36,628 nucleotides of DNA from Deltaproteobacteria bacterium (GTDB taxonomy: Bacteria; Desulfobacterota; Binatia; UBA9968), in contig JACPDC010000084.1 in assembly GCA_016184235.1 (NCBI GenBank), forward strand, positions 1-36,628, written 5' to 3'. A program made the position numbers and the translations under genes. Shown in pieces: positions 1-7,168 of this stretch. Each line of letters starts with the position of its first letter. Position 1 is the stretch's first letter. A model generated the notes under the pieces. That model did no database searches and had not been told where the DNA came from. It worked only from the letters and a program-made list of their open reading frames with translations.

Positions 1-114
1 CGCCGCATTCTGGCTTGCTGCGAGTGATAATCCGGGAAAAAGCAGGGAAACAATTATGATTAGGGATAGCAATGTCTTACTCCAATTTCCCGTGGAGCTT
101 TTGACTTTTATCAC
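1..114 (-). CDS. Exported protein, N-terminal fragment (runs off window start)
   Basis: Reading leftward from a GTG at 114-112, 38 codons stay open to the window edge. The peptide has a basic N-region with three lysines, a hydrophobic core (LLSLIIIVSLLFPGLSL) and an Ala-Ala-Ser stretch that fits signal peptidase cleavage, so this is a Sec-type signal peptide of an exported protein. An in-frame stop lies six codons upstream (130-132), so GTG is the earliest possible start. No strong Shine-Dalgarno is visible just before it, which lowers confidence. The mature protein lies outside the window and its function cannot be told. Confidence 0.5.
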   Translation of the reverse strand, partial: MIKVKSSTGNWSKTLLSLIIIVSLLFPGLSLAASQNAA

Positions 115-340
115 GAAATTGTCGACAAACTAGTTAGTGATAAGAAGTTCCTTTTGAGGGTGAGCCACCGAGAACCCAAAATTGCCCTGCCGGTCCGGCG
201 TCGGCCCGCCCTCAGGAGCCTCTAGCAGCCATCAGAGAAACCAGACTGGCCCGGTCCCCGCCTTTTGGGCCGGACAGTATCCGATAATGTGCAGTTATGT
301 CAAAGCCCCGACCCGAAGATAAGGCTGGACATCCACCCCC

Positions 341-352
341 AAACTATAGTTT
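341..352. repeat. 12-bp perfect palindrome at the end of the manC-like gene
   Basis: AAACTATAGTTT is a perfect palindrome overlapping the stop codon of the minus-strand guanylyltransferase. The rest of 115-350 shows no gene, and I see no convincing terminator in it. The palindrome may be chance. Confidence 0.3.
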
Positions 353-1466
353 ATCTGACAGTGTACCGGCCGTAACCTCTACGCTTTAACTCCTCGACCA
401 GCTCCTTCACCTCCTGGGAGCGCTCCATAGCGGCGATCAAAAGGGCATCGGCTGTGTCTACGACCACGAGGCCCTGAACGCCCAACAGGGCGACCAGGCG
501 ATCGCGGGAATAAACAAAGCAGTCCTTCGACTTGAATCCCAGCCATTTGCCGAGGCCGACGTTTCCCTTGCCGTCGTGAGGCAGCATCCTGTGGGCCGCG
601 GCCCAGCTGCCGACGTCGCTCCAGCCGAATCTCCCTTCGAGGGCGAGCAGCCGGCCGGCGGCGCCGGCCTTTTCCAGGACTGCGTAGTCGATCGAGATGT
701 TGGGCATCTTGCGGTATTCTCTGCGCACCACGGCTCGCAGGCTTGCCGACGGATTTGCCAGCCCTTTGTCCCGCATCGCCGCCCGGATTCTTTCCAGGCT
801 GCGAGCGATGGGAGGCGAGAACCGCCGCAACATCTCCAGAATAGTGGAGGCCCTCCAGACGAACATCCCGCTGTTCCACAACGAACCGCGCCGCACCAGA
901 TGCGCGGCTCGTCGCCGGGTGGGCTTTTCCTTAAAGCCTTTAACCCGGTAGCAAGGCACGCCCCCGGGCCCCTTGAATTGTTTTCCCTTCAGGATATAGC
1001 CGTAACCGGTCTCCGGATAGCTCGGCCGGATGCCGATGGTAACGAGAGAGTCGCCTGCGCGCGCCAGGCGGATCGCGTCTCGAAGCGCGCGGGAAAGGGA
1101 ACCCGGATCAGAGACCCAATGATCGGCCGGGAGGATTGCCATGACCGCGTCCGGGTCCCTGGCCGCCACCTCCAGGGCGGCGAGACCGATGCAAGGCGCC
1201 GTGTTGTTTCCTTGGGGCTCTACGATAAAATTTCTTTCGGCGAGGACGGGGATCTCCCTTCGGACGGCGTGGTAATGTTCCGCCACCGTCACCACGAGGG
1301 TGTTCCGGGAGCCGAAGAGGGGCGCGGTGCGATCCACGGTCTCGCGGATCAGGCTCTTTCCGCTGAGGATTTTAAGAAGCTGTTTGGGGTGTTGGGGCCG
1401 GCTGAGCGGCCAGAAACGGGTCCCTTTGCCTCCCGCGATGATGGCTGCGTAAGCGTGCCGTTCCAT
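351..1466 (-). CDS. manC: Mannose-1-phosphate guanylyltransferase (GDP-mannose pyrophosphorylase)
   Basis: Makes GDP-mannose from mannose-1-phosphate and GTP in the cytoplasm, feeding capsule, O-antigen or other mannose/fucose/rhamnose glycans. The N-terminus has the pyrophosphorylase signature GGKGTRFWPLSRP followed by PKQ. Further in are the sugar-binding stretches PQGNNTAPCIGLAA, ILPADHWVSD, FKEKP and WNSGMFVW. About 371 residues is the length of the single-function enzyme; the C-terminal phosphomannose isomerase domain of bifunctional ManC/AlgA is absent. I chose ATG 1466, nine residues before AIIAGG; ATG 1484 is an alternative and neither has a strong ribosome site. It diverges from the pseudouridine synthase gene. 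A second, more distant nucleotidyltransferase lies at 26.5-27.6 kb. The family call is firm; substrate preference (mannose rather than another hexose) is inferred. Confidence 0.88.
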   Translation of the reverse strand: MERHAYAAIIAGGKGTRFWPLSRPQHPKQLLKILSGKSLIRETVDRTAPLFGSRNTLVVTVAEHYHAVRREIPVLAERNFIVEPQGNNTAPCIGLAALEVAARDPDAVMAILPADHWVSDPGSLSRALRDAIRLARAGDSLVTIGIRPSYPETGYGYILKGKQFKGPGGVPCYRVKGFKEKPTRRRAAHLVRRGSLWNSGMFVWRASTILEMLRRFSPPIARSLERIRAAMRDKGLANPSASLRAVVRREYRKMPNISIDYAVLEKAGAAGRLLALEGRFGWSDVGSWAAAHRMLPHDGKGNVGLGKWLGFKSKDCFVYSRDRLVALLGVQGLVVVDTADALLIAAMERSQEVKELVEELKRRGYGRYTVR

Positions 1467-1522
1467 ATCCAGAGCTTTTATCATAAACTTTGAGCTCTTC
1501 AATCTGTAAGTTGCGTTTTGGC

Positions 1523-2457
1523 ATGAAGGAGCATCCTGCACCGGTAAACTCCTGGATTGTTCCTCCCGGAGAAGAGGCGATCCGGCTCGACGCGTTCGTG
1601 CGGCGCTGCCTGCCGTATTTGTCTCAGCGGGAGGCGCACCGGGCGATCGCGGAGGGAGCCTTTTGGATCAACGGCCGTCCCGGGAAGAAGGGGCAGAGGC
1701 TATTTGCCGGGGATGTCCTTTCCTACAGAGGGGAGCCGCATCTTTTGGCGGCCGCTCCAGTGCCCGGGTCCGATCTTCGGGTTCCCGTGCTCTATGAGGA
1801 TGAGTGCGTGCTGGTTCTGGACAAGCCGGCGGGACTAGCGACGCACGGATTTTCCGGCAGGGAGAGGCGATCGTTGGCAAACTTCTTGCTCGCTATCCGC
1901 CCATCGCTCGCCGGAGTGGGCGCGAGCCGCTGGGAGCCGGGGCTGGGGCGAAGGATCAGGATTCCTTCCAAGAGCTACGCTCGCAGTTCCGGAAGGGCCT
2001 GATTCGGAAAAGATACTGGGCGCTGGTCCGGGGGAGGGTAAAAGGGGAGCAGGTCCTGGCATACCCTCTCGCCCATGACCCGCGAAACCGGAAAAAAATG
2101 ACCGCCGTGAGAACGGAAGAAAAAAGACCGGGCAGCGCGAGAAAATGGCGAGCCTCAACCCGACTCAAGGCCTTGGCGTCGTCTCACGGATTTACCTTTC
2201 TCGAAATCGATATCAGCACCGGTGTTACCCACCAAATCCGCGCCCATCTGGAAGCGCTCGGACACCCGTTGTTAGGAGATCCTCTCTATGGGGCCGGCCA
2301 GCCCGACCCGTTCGGGCTCGGACGTCAGTTCCTGCATGCCTGCGATCTGCGCTTTCGCCACCCCAGGAGCGGACTTGACGTCAGCGTGACGAGCCCGTTG
2401 CCCGAGGATCTGGGGAAGGTTTTAGACCGCTTGGGAATCAGGCGGCCGTGCCCTTGA
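1523..2457 (+). pseudogene. RluA/RluD-type 23S rRNA or tRNA pseudouridine synthase, internal deletion with frameshift
   Basis: RluA-family enzymes isomerise uridine to pseudouridine in rRNA or tRNA. The first part (from ATG 1523) has an S4 RNA-binding domain (IRLDAFVRRCLPYLSQREAHRAI region) and the start of the catalytic fold (VLYEDECVLVLDKPAGLATH, then SLAGVGASRWEPGL). The second part, in another frame from about 1955, resumes as AKDQDSFQELRSQFRKGLIRKRYWALVRG and runs to a normal C-terminus with TGVTHQIRAHLEALGHPLLGDPLYG. Between PGL and AKD the family normally has the HRLDxxTSGLLL segment with the catalytic aspartate; here it is missing and the frame changes. About 14 residues are lost. The sequence GGGGCTGG at the break could code both PGL-V and SGLL, so deletion between short direct repeats fits. 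As read, the product would be inactive. An assembly error is equally possible. Confidence 0.8.
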
Positions 2458-2797
2458 TGCCCTTCTCTTTGGCGCACGCGCTGCAAAGGTTGAGCCGGCT
2501 CTGCGGGTCCTCGACAAGCCCCTCGTCGAGATTGTGGCAGACCTTTCTGCACTCCGCGCAAATGAAGTAGACGCCGTCGATGTTTTTATTGATTTTTTCG
2601 CGGTTGAGCACCCGGCCCTTAAGCTTCTCGATGCGGATTCCCAGAAGCTCCTCGTAGTTTTTCTTGATCTTGAGCCTGCCGGCCTCATCGCTGGGGAGAC
2701 CTTGCTCGTCCGTCTCCTCGTGGTTGGCATCGTCGAAGAAGCCGCGACTCCTGCCCTTTGCCGGACGGCCCACAGATTTCCTCTTCGTTCTTGGCAT
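2438..2797 (-). CDS. Small basic zinc-ribbon-like protein, unknown function
   Basis: A 119-residue protein I cannot name. The N-terminal 25 residues are very basic (PRTKRKSVGRPAKGRSRG), like an AT-hook or nucleic-acid-binding tail. The middle is charged and helical. The C-terminal 45 residues hold two CxxC knuckles (CAEC and CSAC) plus a Cys-His between them (VCHNLDEG), which fits a treble-clef or zinc-ribbon fold like that of DksA/TraR-type proteins. The DksA signature itself is not evident. The 3' end overlaps the convergent pseudouridine synthase frame by 20 bp. A role on RNA polymerase, ribosome or DNA is inference from fold only. Confidence 0.6.
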   Translation of the reverse strand: MPRTKRKSVGRPAKGRSRGFFDDANHEETDEQGLPSDEAGRLKIKKNYEELLGIRIEKLKGRVLNREKINKNIDGVYFICAECRKVCHNLDEGLVEDPQSRLNLCSACAKEKGIKGTAA

Positions 2798-2860
2798 CTC
2801 TTACTCTCCGGGATCGAATGATTCGCTCAAATGATGGCCCCTCAAAGGATTCCTCGAACA

Positions 2861-2893
2861 CAAAAGCCGGAGAAGCTGCTAGGCTTCCCGGCT
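2861..2893 (-). terminator. Rho-independent terminator for the CopD-like gene
   Basis: AGCCGG at 2865-2870 pairs with CCGGCT at 2888-2893, and after a one-base bulge GAAGC pairs with GCTTC, closing a 6-nt loop. Read on the minus strand, the hairpin is followed by TTTT (2864-2861). It lies about 70 bp past the stop codon at 2965. A weaker stem (AACCGC/GCGGTT, 2910-2924) lies between them. Confidence 0.6.
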
Positions 2894-2964
2894 GTTTACT
2901 TCATAGATGAACCGCTGCGCGGTTGTCAATAGACAGGCCGTTGCAAAAGGCCCATCCCGAGCCG

Positions 2965-3441
2965 TCATGCGCCCCGCAGGCGCAGCCCCAGCCAGATGGT
3001 GGCGACGGCGAGGAAAAGGATGGCGAGCGAGGATGCGCTAAGACGTCGGGTCAGGGACTGGAGCTCCCGGGGCGAGAAGGGCTCACCCTGCTCGGATCGT
3101 CTGACGAAACGGTGGGCAACCGCCATGGATTGATAGGTGCTGAAAATGATGAGGAAGAAGGCGAGGGCGAGTTTCCACGTCAGCGTCATGCCCAGCTCTC
3201 TCAGGAAGAGCTCCCGATAGGCCGCTTTTAGATCGGTAAGCTGGAAGGCGCCGGACAAGATCAATATCCCGAGCGACGCGGTTTGCAGCGGGTTATAGAG
3301 CTTGAGACCGCGCGCGAGCAATTTTACCTGTTCTTCGTGGCTCGGAAGCGCCGAGAGCGCCGGTAGGAGCACAAGCCACAGGCCGGCCAAAGATCCCACG
3401 TAAACTGTGAGCGAGGCCAGATGAAGCCAGGAGATCAGCAT
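2965..3441 (-). CDS. CopD-like four-helix membrane protein
   Basis: A 158-residue integral membrane protein with about four hydrophobic segments: residues 3-27 (WLHLASLTVYVGSLAGLWLV), 52-66, 88-106 and 136-153. The opening WLH...VYVGSLAG, with a histidine in the first helix, resembles the CopD/DUF2269 group of copper-resistance and related membrane proteins. It lacks the extra helices of full CopD, so copper transport is not established. It starts 12 bp after the ferredoxin-fusion gene on the same strand, so the two are probably co-transcribed and end at the hairpin near 2865-2893. A role as a membrane partner of the ferredoxin fusion is speculation from adjacency. Confidence 0.6.
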   Translation of the reverse strand: MLISWLHLASLTVYVGSLAGLWLVLLPALSALPSHEEQVKLLARGLKLYNPLQTASLGILILSGAFQLTDLKAAYRELFLRELGMTLTWKLALAFFLIIFSTYQSMAVAHRFVRRSEQGEPFSPRELQSLTRRLSASSLAILFLAVATIWLGLRLRGA

Positions 3442-3453
3442 GGAGCAGGGACG

Positions 3454-4293
3454 CTATATCCAGCCGAACAGGGCTCCCTTTTTGGCTGGCTTGCCCGGGG
3501 CGTCGTAAGACTCGCTGATCTCCAGGAGGCACGCTTTGATTTGGGCCAATTCCTCCCGCTGGTGCGCTTCGAAGTCCTTTAATTCCTTGGCGCGTCTTTC
3601 CTTGAATTCCAGCAGCTCTCTTTGCCGCTTCGCTCGAAACTCGGCTTGCCCCCGCTGCCACCTGTCGTAGAATTCCTTCAAAGCGGTCCGAATGCGGAAG
3701 TTCAGGTTGTCCTTTACCACCATCGATTTATGGCAGTGGGGGCACCACAGGACATTGCCGATGCTGAAGTGCCGCGCGGGCTCGGCATACCTTTCGCCGC
3801 ATTTGAAGCAGCAAACCTGGATCTCCCAAGCGTCCATCTCCGGCAGCTCCAAGAAGGAAAGCGGGCCCTCCACTCCGTCCAGACCATCCGCCGGGGATGC
3901 CGCCGGAACAGGTTGGGCGGGAGCCGCAGGCGTCGCCACGGGGGCCGGAGCGCGAGGGGGCTCGGCCTTCTTCGCCGGGGCCGCCGCCGGAGGCGGTTTT
4001 CCCGCCCCTTTGCGGAAGCGCGACTCAAAGGCGTCTGCGAAATTGACGTCCTGGTGCAGCGCGCGGGCGCGAGCGATAAGAATCTCTTCGGCCTCAACGT
4101 TATTGGGATCGGTGACGCAGCAGTCCACCGGGCAGACGGCCGCGCACGCCTCGTAATCGTGGAAGCCGACACATTCGGTGCAGAGCAAGGGGTCGATGAC
4201 GTAGATTTCCTCCCCTTGAGAAATTGCGTTATTAGGGCACTCCGGCTCGCAGGCCCCGCAGTTAATGCAATCGCTGGTGATCATCGTTGCCAT
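3454..4293 (-). CDS. 2[4Fe-4S] ferredoxin fused to a zinc ribbon and coiled coil
   Basis: A 279-residue chimera. Residues 9-62 are a YfhL/Chromatium-type ferredoxin: CINCGACEPECP gives the first cluster, and CTEC, eight residues, then CAAVCPVDCC gives the second with its usual insertion. Residues about 100-135 are an Ala/Pro/Lys linker. Residues about 160-195 hold two CxxC pairs (CFKC and CPHC, with ERYAEPARHFSIG between), a zinc-ribbon knuckle. Residues 200-265 are strongly charged and helical (EFRAKRQRELLEFKERRAKE), probably a coiled coil. Start ATG 4293 follows an AGGGGGAT ribosome site. I know no named protein with this order. A redox protein that docks to another macromolecule is a reasonable inference; the partner is unknown. 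Confidence 0.75.
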   Translation of the reverse strand: MATMITSDCINCGACEPECPNNAISQGEEIYVIDPLLCTECVGFHDYEACAAVCPVDCCVTDPNNVEAEEILIARARALHQDVNFADAFESRFRKGAGKPPPAAAPAKKAEPPRAPAPVATPAAPAQPVPAASPADGLDGVEGPLSFLELPEMDAWEIQVCCFKCGERYAEPARHFSIGNVLWCPHCHKSMVVKDNLNFRIRTALKEFYDRWQRGQAEFRAKRQRELLEFKERRAKELKDFEAHQREELAQIKACLLEISESYDAPGKPAKKGALFGWI

Positions 4294-4403
4294 AATCGGC
4301 GGTATCCCCCTAAATGCTCTATTAATATTCCTGCGAAATAATCCAGGAAATGCATTCTAGACAGAACCGTGAAGATTTGTAAATAGCCTTCACCCTCTCG
4401 CGC

Positions 4404-4432
4404 TTGTTTTCACAGGCTCTATTTAATAGAAT
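4404..4432 (+). promoter_or_regulatory. Sigma-70-type promoter of the coiled-coil/ExeA-like operon
   Basis: TTGTTT (4404-4409), a 17-bp spacer and TAGAAT (4427-4432) form a reasonable -35/-10 pair, 33 bp ahead of the gene at 4465. That gene has a GGGGAGAG ribosome site. A closely similar pair lies before the second coiled-coil gene at 6418-6446. Confidence 0.5.
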
Positions 4433-4464
4433 GACGTTTCTGCGGATGGGGAGAGAAAAACCGC

Positions 4465-5199
4465 ATGGCTGTCAGATCTTCAAAGAAGAAGCGGGCGGGT
4501 GCTGCCGCCGCACCCGTAGCGCAGTCCATCGCTGAAATGAAAGAGGCGATGCTTCAGATTGGCTCCGTCATGCAAGAGGCGGCGACGGAGGCGCGCCGGG
4601 CCGACGAGATCCGGCAGCGGAGACTGCTGGCGGAGGAGTCGGAGACAAAGCTTTCGATGCGAATCCACGAGTTGCAAGAGGAGCTTACCAAACAAGAAGA
4701 TCTGGTGAAAAGGCGCGAGCTCGAGATCCAGGAAAGGCGCGTCCAGAGCGACGATACGAGAACGGCCGTGCTCGGGGCCCAGCTGAGGGAGCAGGGGGAG
4801 AGGCTGAGACAAAAGGAGGCCGCGCTCAGAGAGCAGCAGGAAAGCTCGGCTGCTCGAATCCGAGATCTGGAGGAGCAAATCGGGAAGACAGCCGGGCTCC
4901 TGGAGAGTCGCGACGTGGAGATCGGGACTTTGCGCGCTAAGTTGGACGAGCTCCAGGGCCTTCCGGATGGCAGTGTTACGCTCACAGAAGAGAACGTCGT
5001 GCTCCTTGAGGAAGTAGCGCAAGGATCGGAGCCGGAGCATTCGCCGCGCGATGAATCTGAGGCGCGTGGCCTCAGGATCGGCCGGTCGATGCGACAGATT
5101 GTGACACGGTCGGGAGACACGGCTCAGCCGGTGCCTGCGCCGGATCGGAAGAAGTCGCGTTGGGCCAGCCTGCTGGCGCCGGTCAAGAAGGGAAGCTGA
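4465..5199 (+). CDS. Long coiled-coil protein with basic C-terminus, first of the ExeA/GspE-like locus
   Basis: A 244-residue protein with no recognisable enzyme domain. Residues 15-165 are almost entirely heptad-like, charged helix (for example LQEELTKQEDLVKRRELEIQ and RLRQKEAALREQQESSAARI). They are followed by an acidic stretch and a basic, tryptophan-containing tail (RKKSRWASLLAPVKKGS) that could touch a membrane or nucleic acid. There is no signal peptide or membrane segment, so it is probably cytoplasmic. Its 3' end lies 53 bp before the ExeA-like gene. The coiled-coil gene two places on (6482) has similar composition and similar phrases (LRQK...ESL, IRxLExQ), so the two may be distant paralogues flanking the ATPase. 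Function unknown; a scaffold for the neighbouring ATPases is inference. Confidence 0.65.
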   Translation: MAVRSSKKKRAGAAAAPVAQSIAEMKEAMLQIGSVMQEAATEARRADEIRQRRLLAEESETKLSMRIHELQEELTKQEDLVKRRELEIQERRVQSDDTRTAVLGAQLREQGERLRQKEAALREQQESSAARIRDLEEQIGKTAGLLESRDVEIGTLRAKLDELQGLPDGSVTLTEENVVLLEEVAQGSEPEHSPRDESEARGLRIGRSMRQIVTRSGDTAQPVPAPDRKKSRWASLLAPVKKGS

Positions 5200-5252
5200 G
5201 GGATTATCAGACAGATCCAGGATCATTCACAGGCGCGGACAGCAGGACGACA

Positions 5253-6395
5253 ATGAACAAGAGACCTTTCAGTCTCACAGCGGACCTCGATTTTCTGTTT
5301 CTCAGTGAGGGGCACATGCGCGTCTTCGGCGAGATCCTTGCCGCTATCAACCGCCGCGACGGGCTCATATGCGTGACCGGGGAGCCCGGCATCGGCAAGA
5401 CCATTATCTGCCGGCGTCTGCTGGAGGAGTTGGGTGATGAGTATCACGTCGTGCTCGTCACTACCCCGCCGAAGAGCCCTCAGGCGATGACCGAGACGCT
5501 CGATGAAGCCTTCGGGACAGCGGCGGGAGATTCCAGGATTCCGGTGGCGGTTTTCGACGAGGCCCAGCACCTGGATTTCCGCTGTCTCGACCACATCAAG
5601 TTTCTCACGAACCTGGAAAAAGAAGGCGAAAAACTCTTGCAGATCGTTCTCGTCGGGCAGCCCGAACTCGCCGAGAAGATAGGCCACAAGCGGTTTACCC
5701 AGCTCGAACAGAGAATCGGGGCGAAACTAGAATTGGGACTGCTGCACAAGAAGGAAGTATGGCCCTATCTCAATCATCGGCTGAGCGTCGCCAAGCTTGC
5801 CGAGGAAACCCGTTTTACGAAGGGCGCCGCCCGGTTCCTGTACCGGGAGACCGAGGGCGTGCCGCGCCTCGTCAACCGGATCGCCAATATCGCCGTCGAG
5901 CAGGCCCTGCAGGAAAATAAGCCAAAAATCGGGGCCAGGGACGTCAAACGAGCCGCGACCAAGGTGAGCGCGTCGCGCAGCGACTGGAAAGAGGAGGTGA
6001 GCCCGCGCCGGGAAGCCCCGCGATTCGCTTTCTTGTCGATCCTTTTAGTGTTATCGGCTGGTTCGTATTTCTATTTCAATGCAGAATGGCTCTTTTCCCT
6101 GGTCCCGACGGAGGTGAGTGAAAGCCGGCCGGCTCCAGCTCGACCCGAGTATGCGCTGAAGCTGGGCGCTTTTCTCCTGAAGGAGCAAGCCGAAGAATTC
6201 CGTGAGCGGCTGGCGAAGGAGGATTTTAGCGCCACGGTCGCGGCGAAGGATTTCGGCGATGGGTGGACCCTTTACCAGGTGCGTTTGCCGGGTCCCTATA
6301 CTGAGTTCGAGGCAGGCAACATCATGAATAGACTCGGTCGGTTAGGGATACAAAGCGTCGAAAAAATTCCTCTCAATTCCGACAAGGCAGACTGA
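5253..6395 (+). CDS. ExeA/GspA-like AAA ATPase with C-terminal SPOR domain
   Basis: 380 residues. The N-terminus (RPFSLTADLDFLFLSEGH) is the signature opening of ExeA/GspA ATPases. The Walker A motif is GEPGIGKT (about residues 46-53) and Walker B is VAVFDEAQHL. The arginine-rich C-terminal AAA lid contains VPRLVNRIAN. A membrane segment (FAFLSILLVLSAGSYFYF, about 260-280) follows, and outside it a SPOR domain of about 75 residues (YALKLGAFLLKEQAEEF to LGIQSVEKIP), which in known proteins binds glycan strands lacking stem peptides. Classical ExeA (GspA) has a peptidoglycan-binding domain in that place and helps the type II secretin pass the wall, so this is a variant on the same plan. ATG 5253 follows AGGAC; an upstream in-frame ATG would overlap the previous gene. 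Confidence 0.82.
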   Translation: MNKRPFSLTADLDFLFLSEGHMRVFGEILAAINRRDGLICVTGEPGIGKTIICRRLLEELGDEYHVVLVTTPPKSPQAMTETLDEAFGTAAGDSRIPVAVFDEAQHLDFRCLDHIKFLTNLEKEGEKLLQIVLVGQPELAEKIGHKRFTQLEQRIGAKLELGLLHKKEVWPYLNHRLSVAKLAEETRFTKGAARFLYRETEGVPRLVNRIANIAVEQALQENKPKIGARDVKRAATKVSASRSDWKEEVSPRREAPRFAFLSILLVLSAGSYFYFNAEWLFSLVPTEVSESRPAPARPEYALKLGAFLLKEQAEEFRERLAKEDFSATVAAKDFGDGWTLYQVRLPGPYTEFEAGNIMNRLGRLGIQSVEKIPLNSDKAD

Positions 6396-6417
6396 CACCC
6401 GCCCCCGGACAGCTCGC

Positions 6418-6446
6418 TTGTCTTTTGGCTATCTATCGAATAAAAT
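6418..6446 (+). promoter_or_regulatory. Sigma-70-type promoter before the second coiled-coil gene
   Basis: TTGTCT (6418-6423), 17 bp, then TAAAAT (6441-6446), about 35 bp ahead of ATG 6482. It matches the 4404-4432 promoter in spacing and in most bases, so the two halves of the locus could be expressed together from separate starts. Confidence 0.5.
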
Positions 6447-6481
6447 AGCGCTTCCCAGGAAAAAACTAGGGCGAAATTCCT

Positions 6482-7156
6482 ATGGCCGAGTTTTCGGAGC
6501 AAACGCAAGGCGAGGGCGAATCACGTCCGGGGCTGGACGAAATCTCCGAGCTTCAGGAGCGGCTGGCCCGGATCGACTCCCTGATCCAGCAGGCTACCGA
6601 GCTGGTCGTTCAGCAAGCGGGACGGGCCGGCGAGATCCAGGCGGGGCTGGAAGCGGCGACATCGGAAGTCCAGCTTCAAGAAGGCGAAATGCAGGTGTCC
6701 CGGAAAGCGTCCGGTCCCGGGGAGCTGGATCAAGACGCGGCCAAAAGAATACAGGAACTGGAGAGCCAGCTGCGGGAAAGGCAGGAGCTCGTGGACGGTT
6801 GCAACGCGGAGCTCGACGAACTCCGGTCGAAGTTTGAGGAGGCCTCGGCGCTGGCGGCGGCGCAGGCCGAGCAGACCGTAGAGATGCAGCAACGCTTGGA
6901 AGGCGAGGTGGCGGCGCTCAAGAGCGAGCTTGCCGAAAAAGAAGAATCGTTGCGTCAAAAGGATCTCGCCATGAAACATACGGAAGAGAGCCTGACGGGG
7001 TTGGAGGAAAGCCTGGTCAACCAGATTCGCATTCTGGAGGATCAGTTGGAGCAGATGGTTCAGAAGGCCGGTCCTGAGGCAATGGAGCCAGGGAAAAAGG
7101 GAAAGGCCTCGCGGAAATCCCGGAAGCAAGGCTCGGAAAACGCGGATCCAGTGTAA
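6482..7156 (+). CDS. Second coiled-coil protein of the ExeA/GspE-like locus
   Basis: A 224-residue acidic, glutamate- and glutamine-rich protein. Residues 20-205 are predicted coiled coil by eye (ISELQERLARIDSLIQQATE, IQELESQLRERQELVDGCNA, LVNQIRILEDQLEQMVQ). The last 20 residues are lysine-rich (GKKGKASRKSRKQGS). No signal peptide, membrane segment or enzyme motif is visible. It stops 12 bp before the GspE-like ATPase gene, suggesting co-transcription and a partner role. It resembles the 4465 gene in design: coiled coil then basic tail. That each ATPase is preceded by one coiled-coil gene is a visible pattern; what it means is unknown. Confidence 0.65.
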   Translation: MAEFSEQTQGEGESRPGLDEISELQERLARIDSLIQQATELVVQQAGRAGEIQAGLEAATSEVQLQEGEMQVSRKASGPGELDQDAAKRIQELESQLRERQELVDGCNAELDELRSKFEEASALAAAQAEQTVEMQQRLEGEVAALKSELAEKEESLRQKDLAMKHTEESLTGLEESLVNQIRILEDQLEQMVQKAGPEAMEPGKKGKASRKSRKQGSENADPV

Positions 7157-7168
7157 AGAGAGATCCAG

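Noticed and set aside
115..350. A riboswitch or terminator between the first two minus-strand genes
   Set aside because: I looked for paired regions and known aptamer marks and saw only weak GC-rich pairing.
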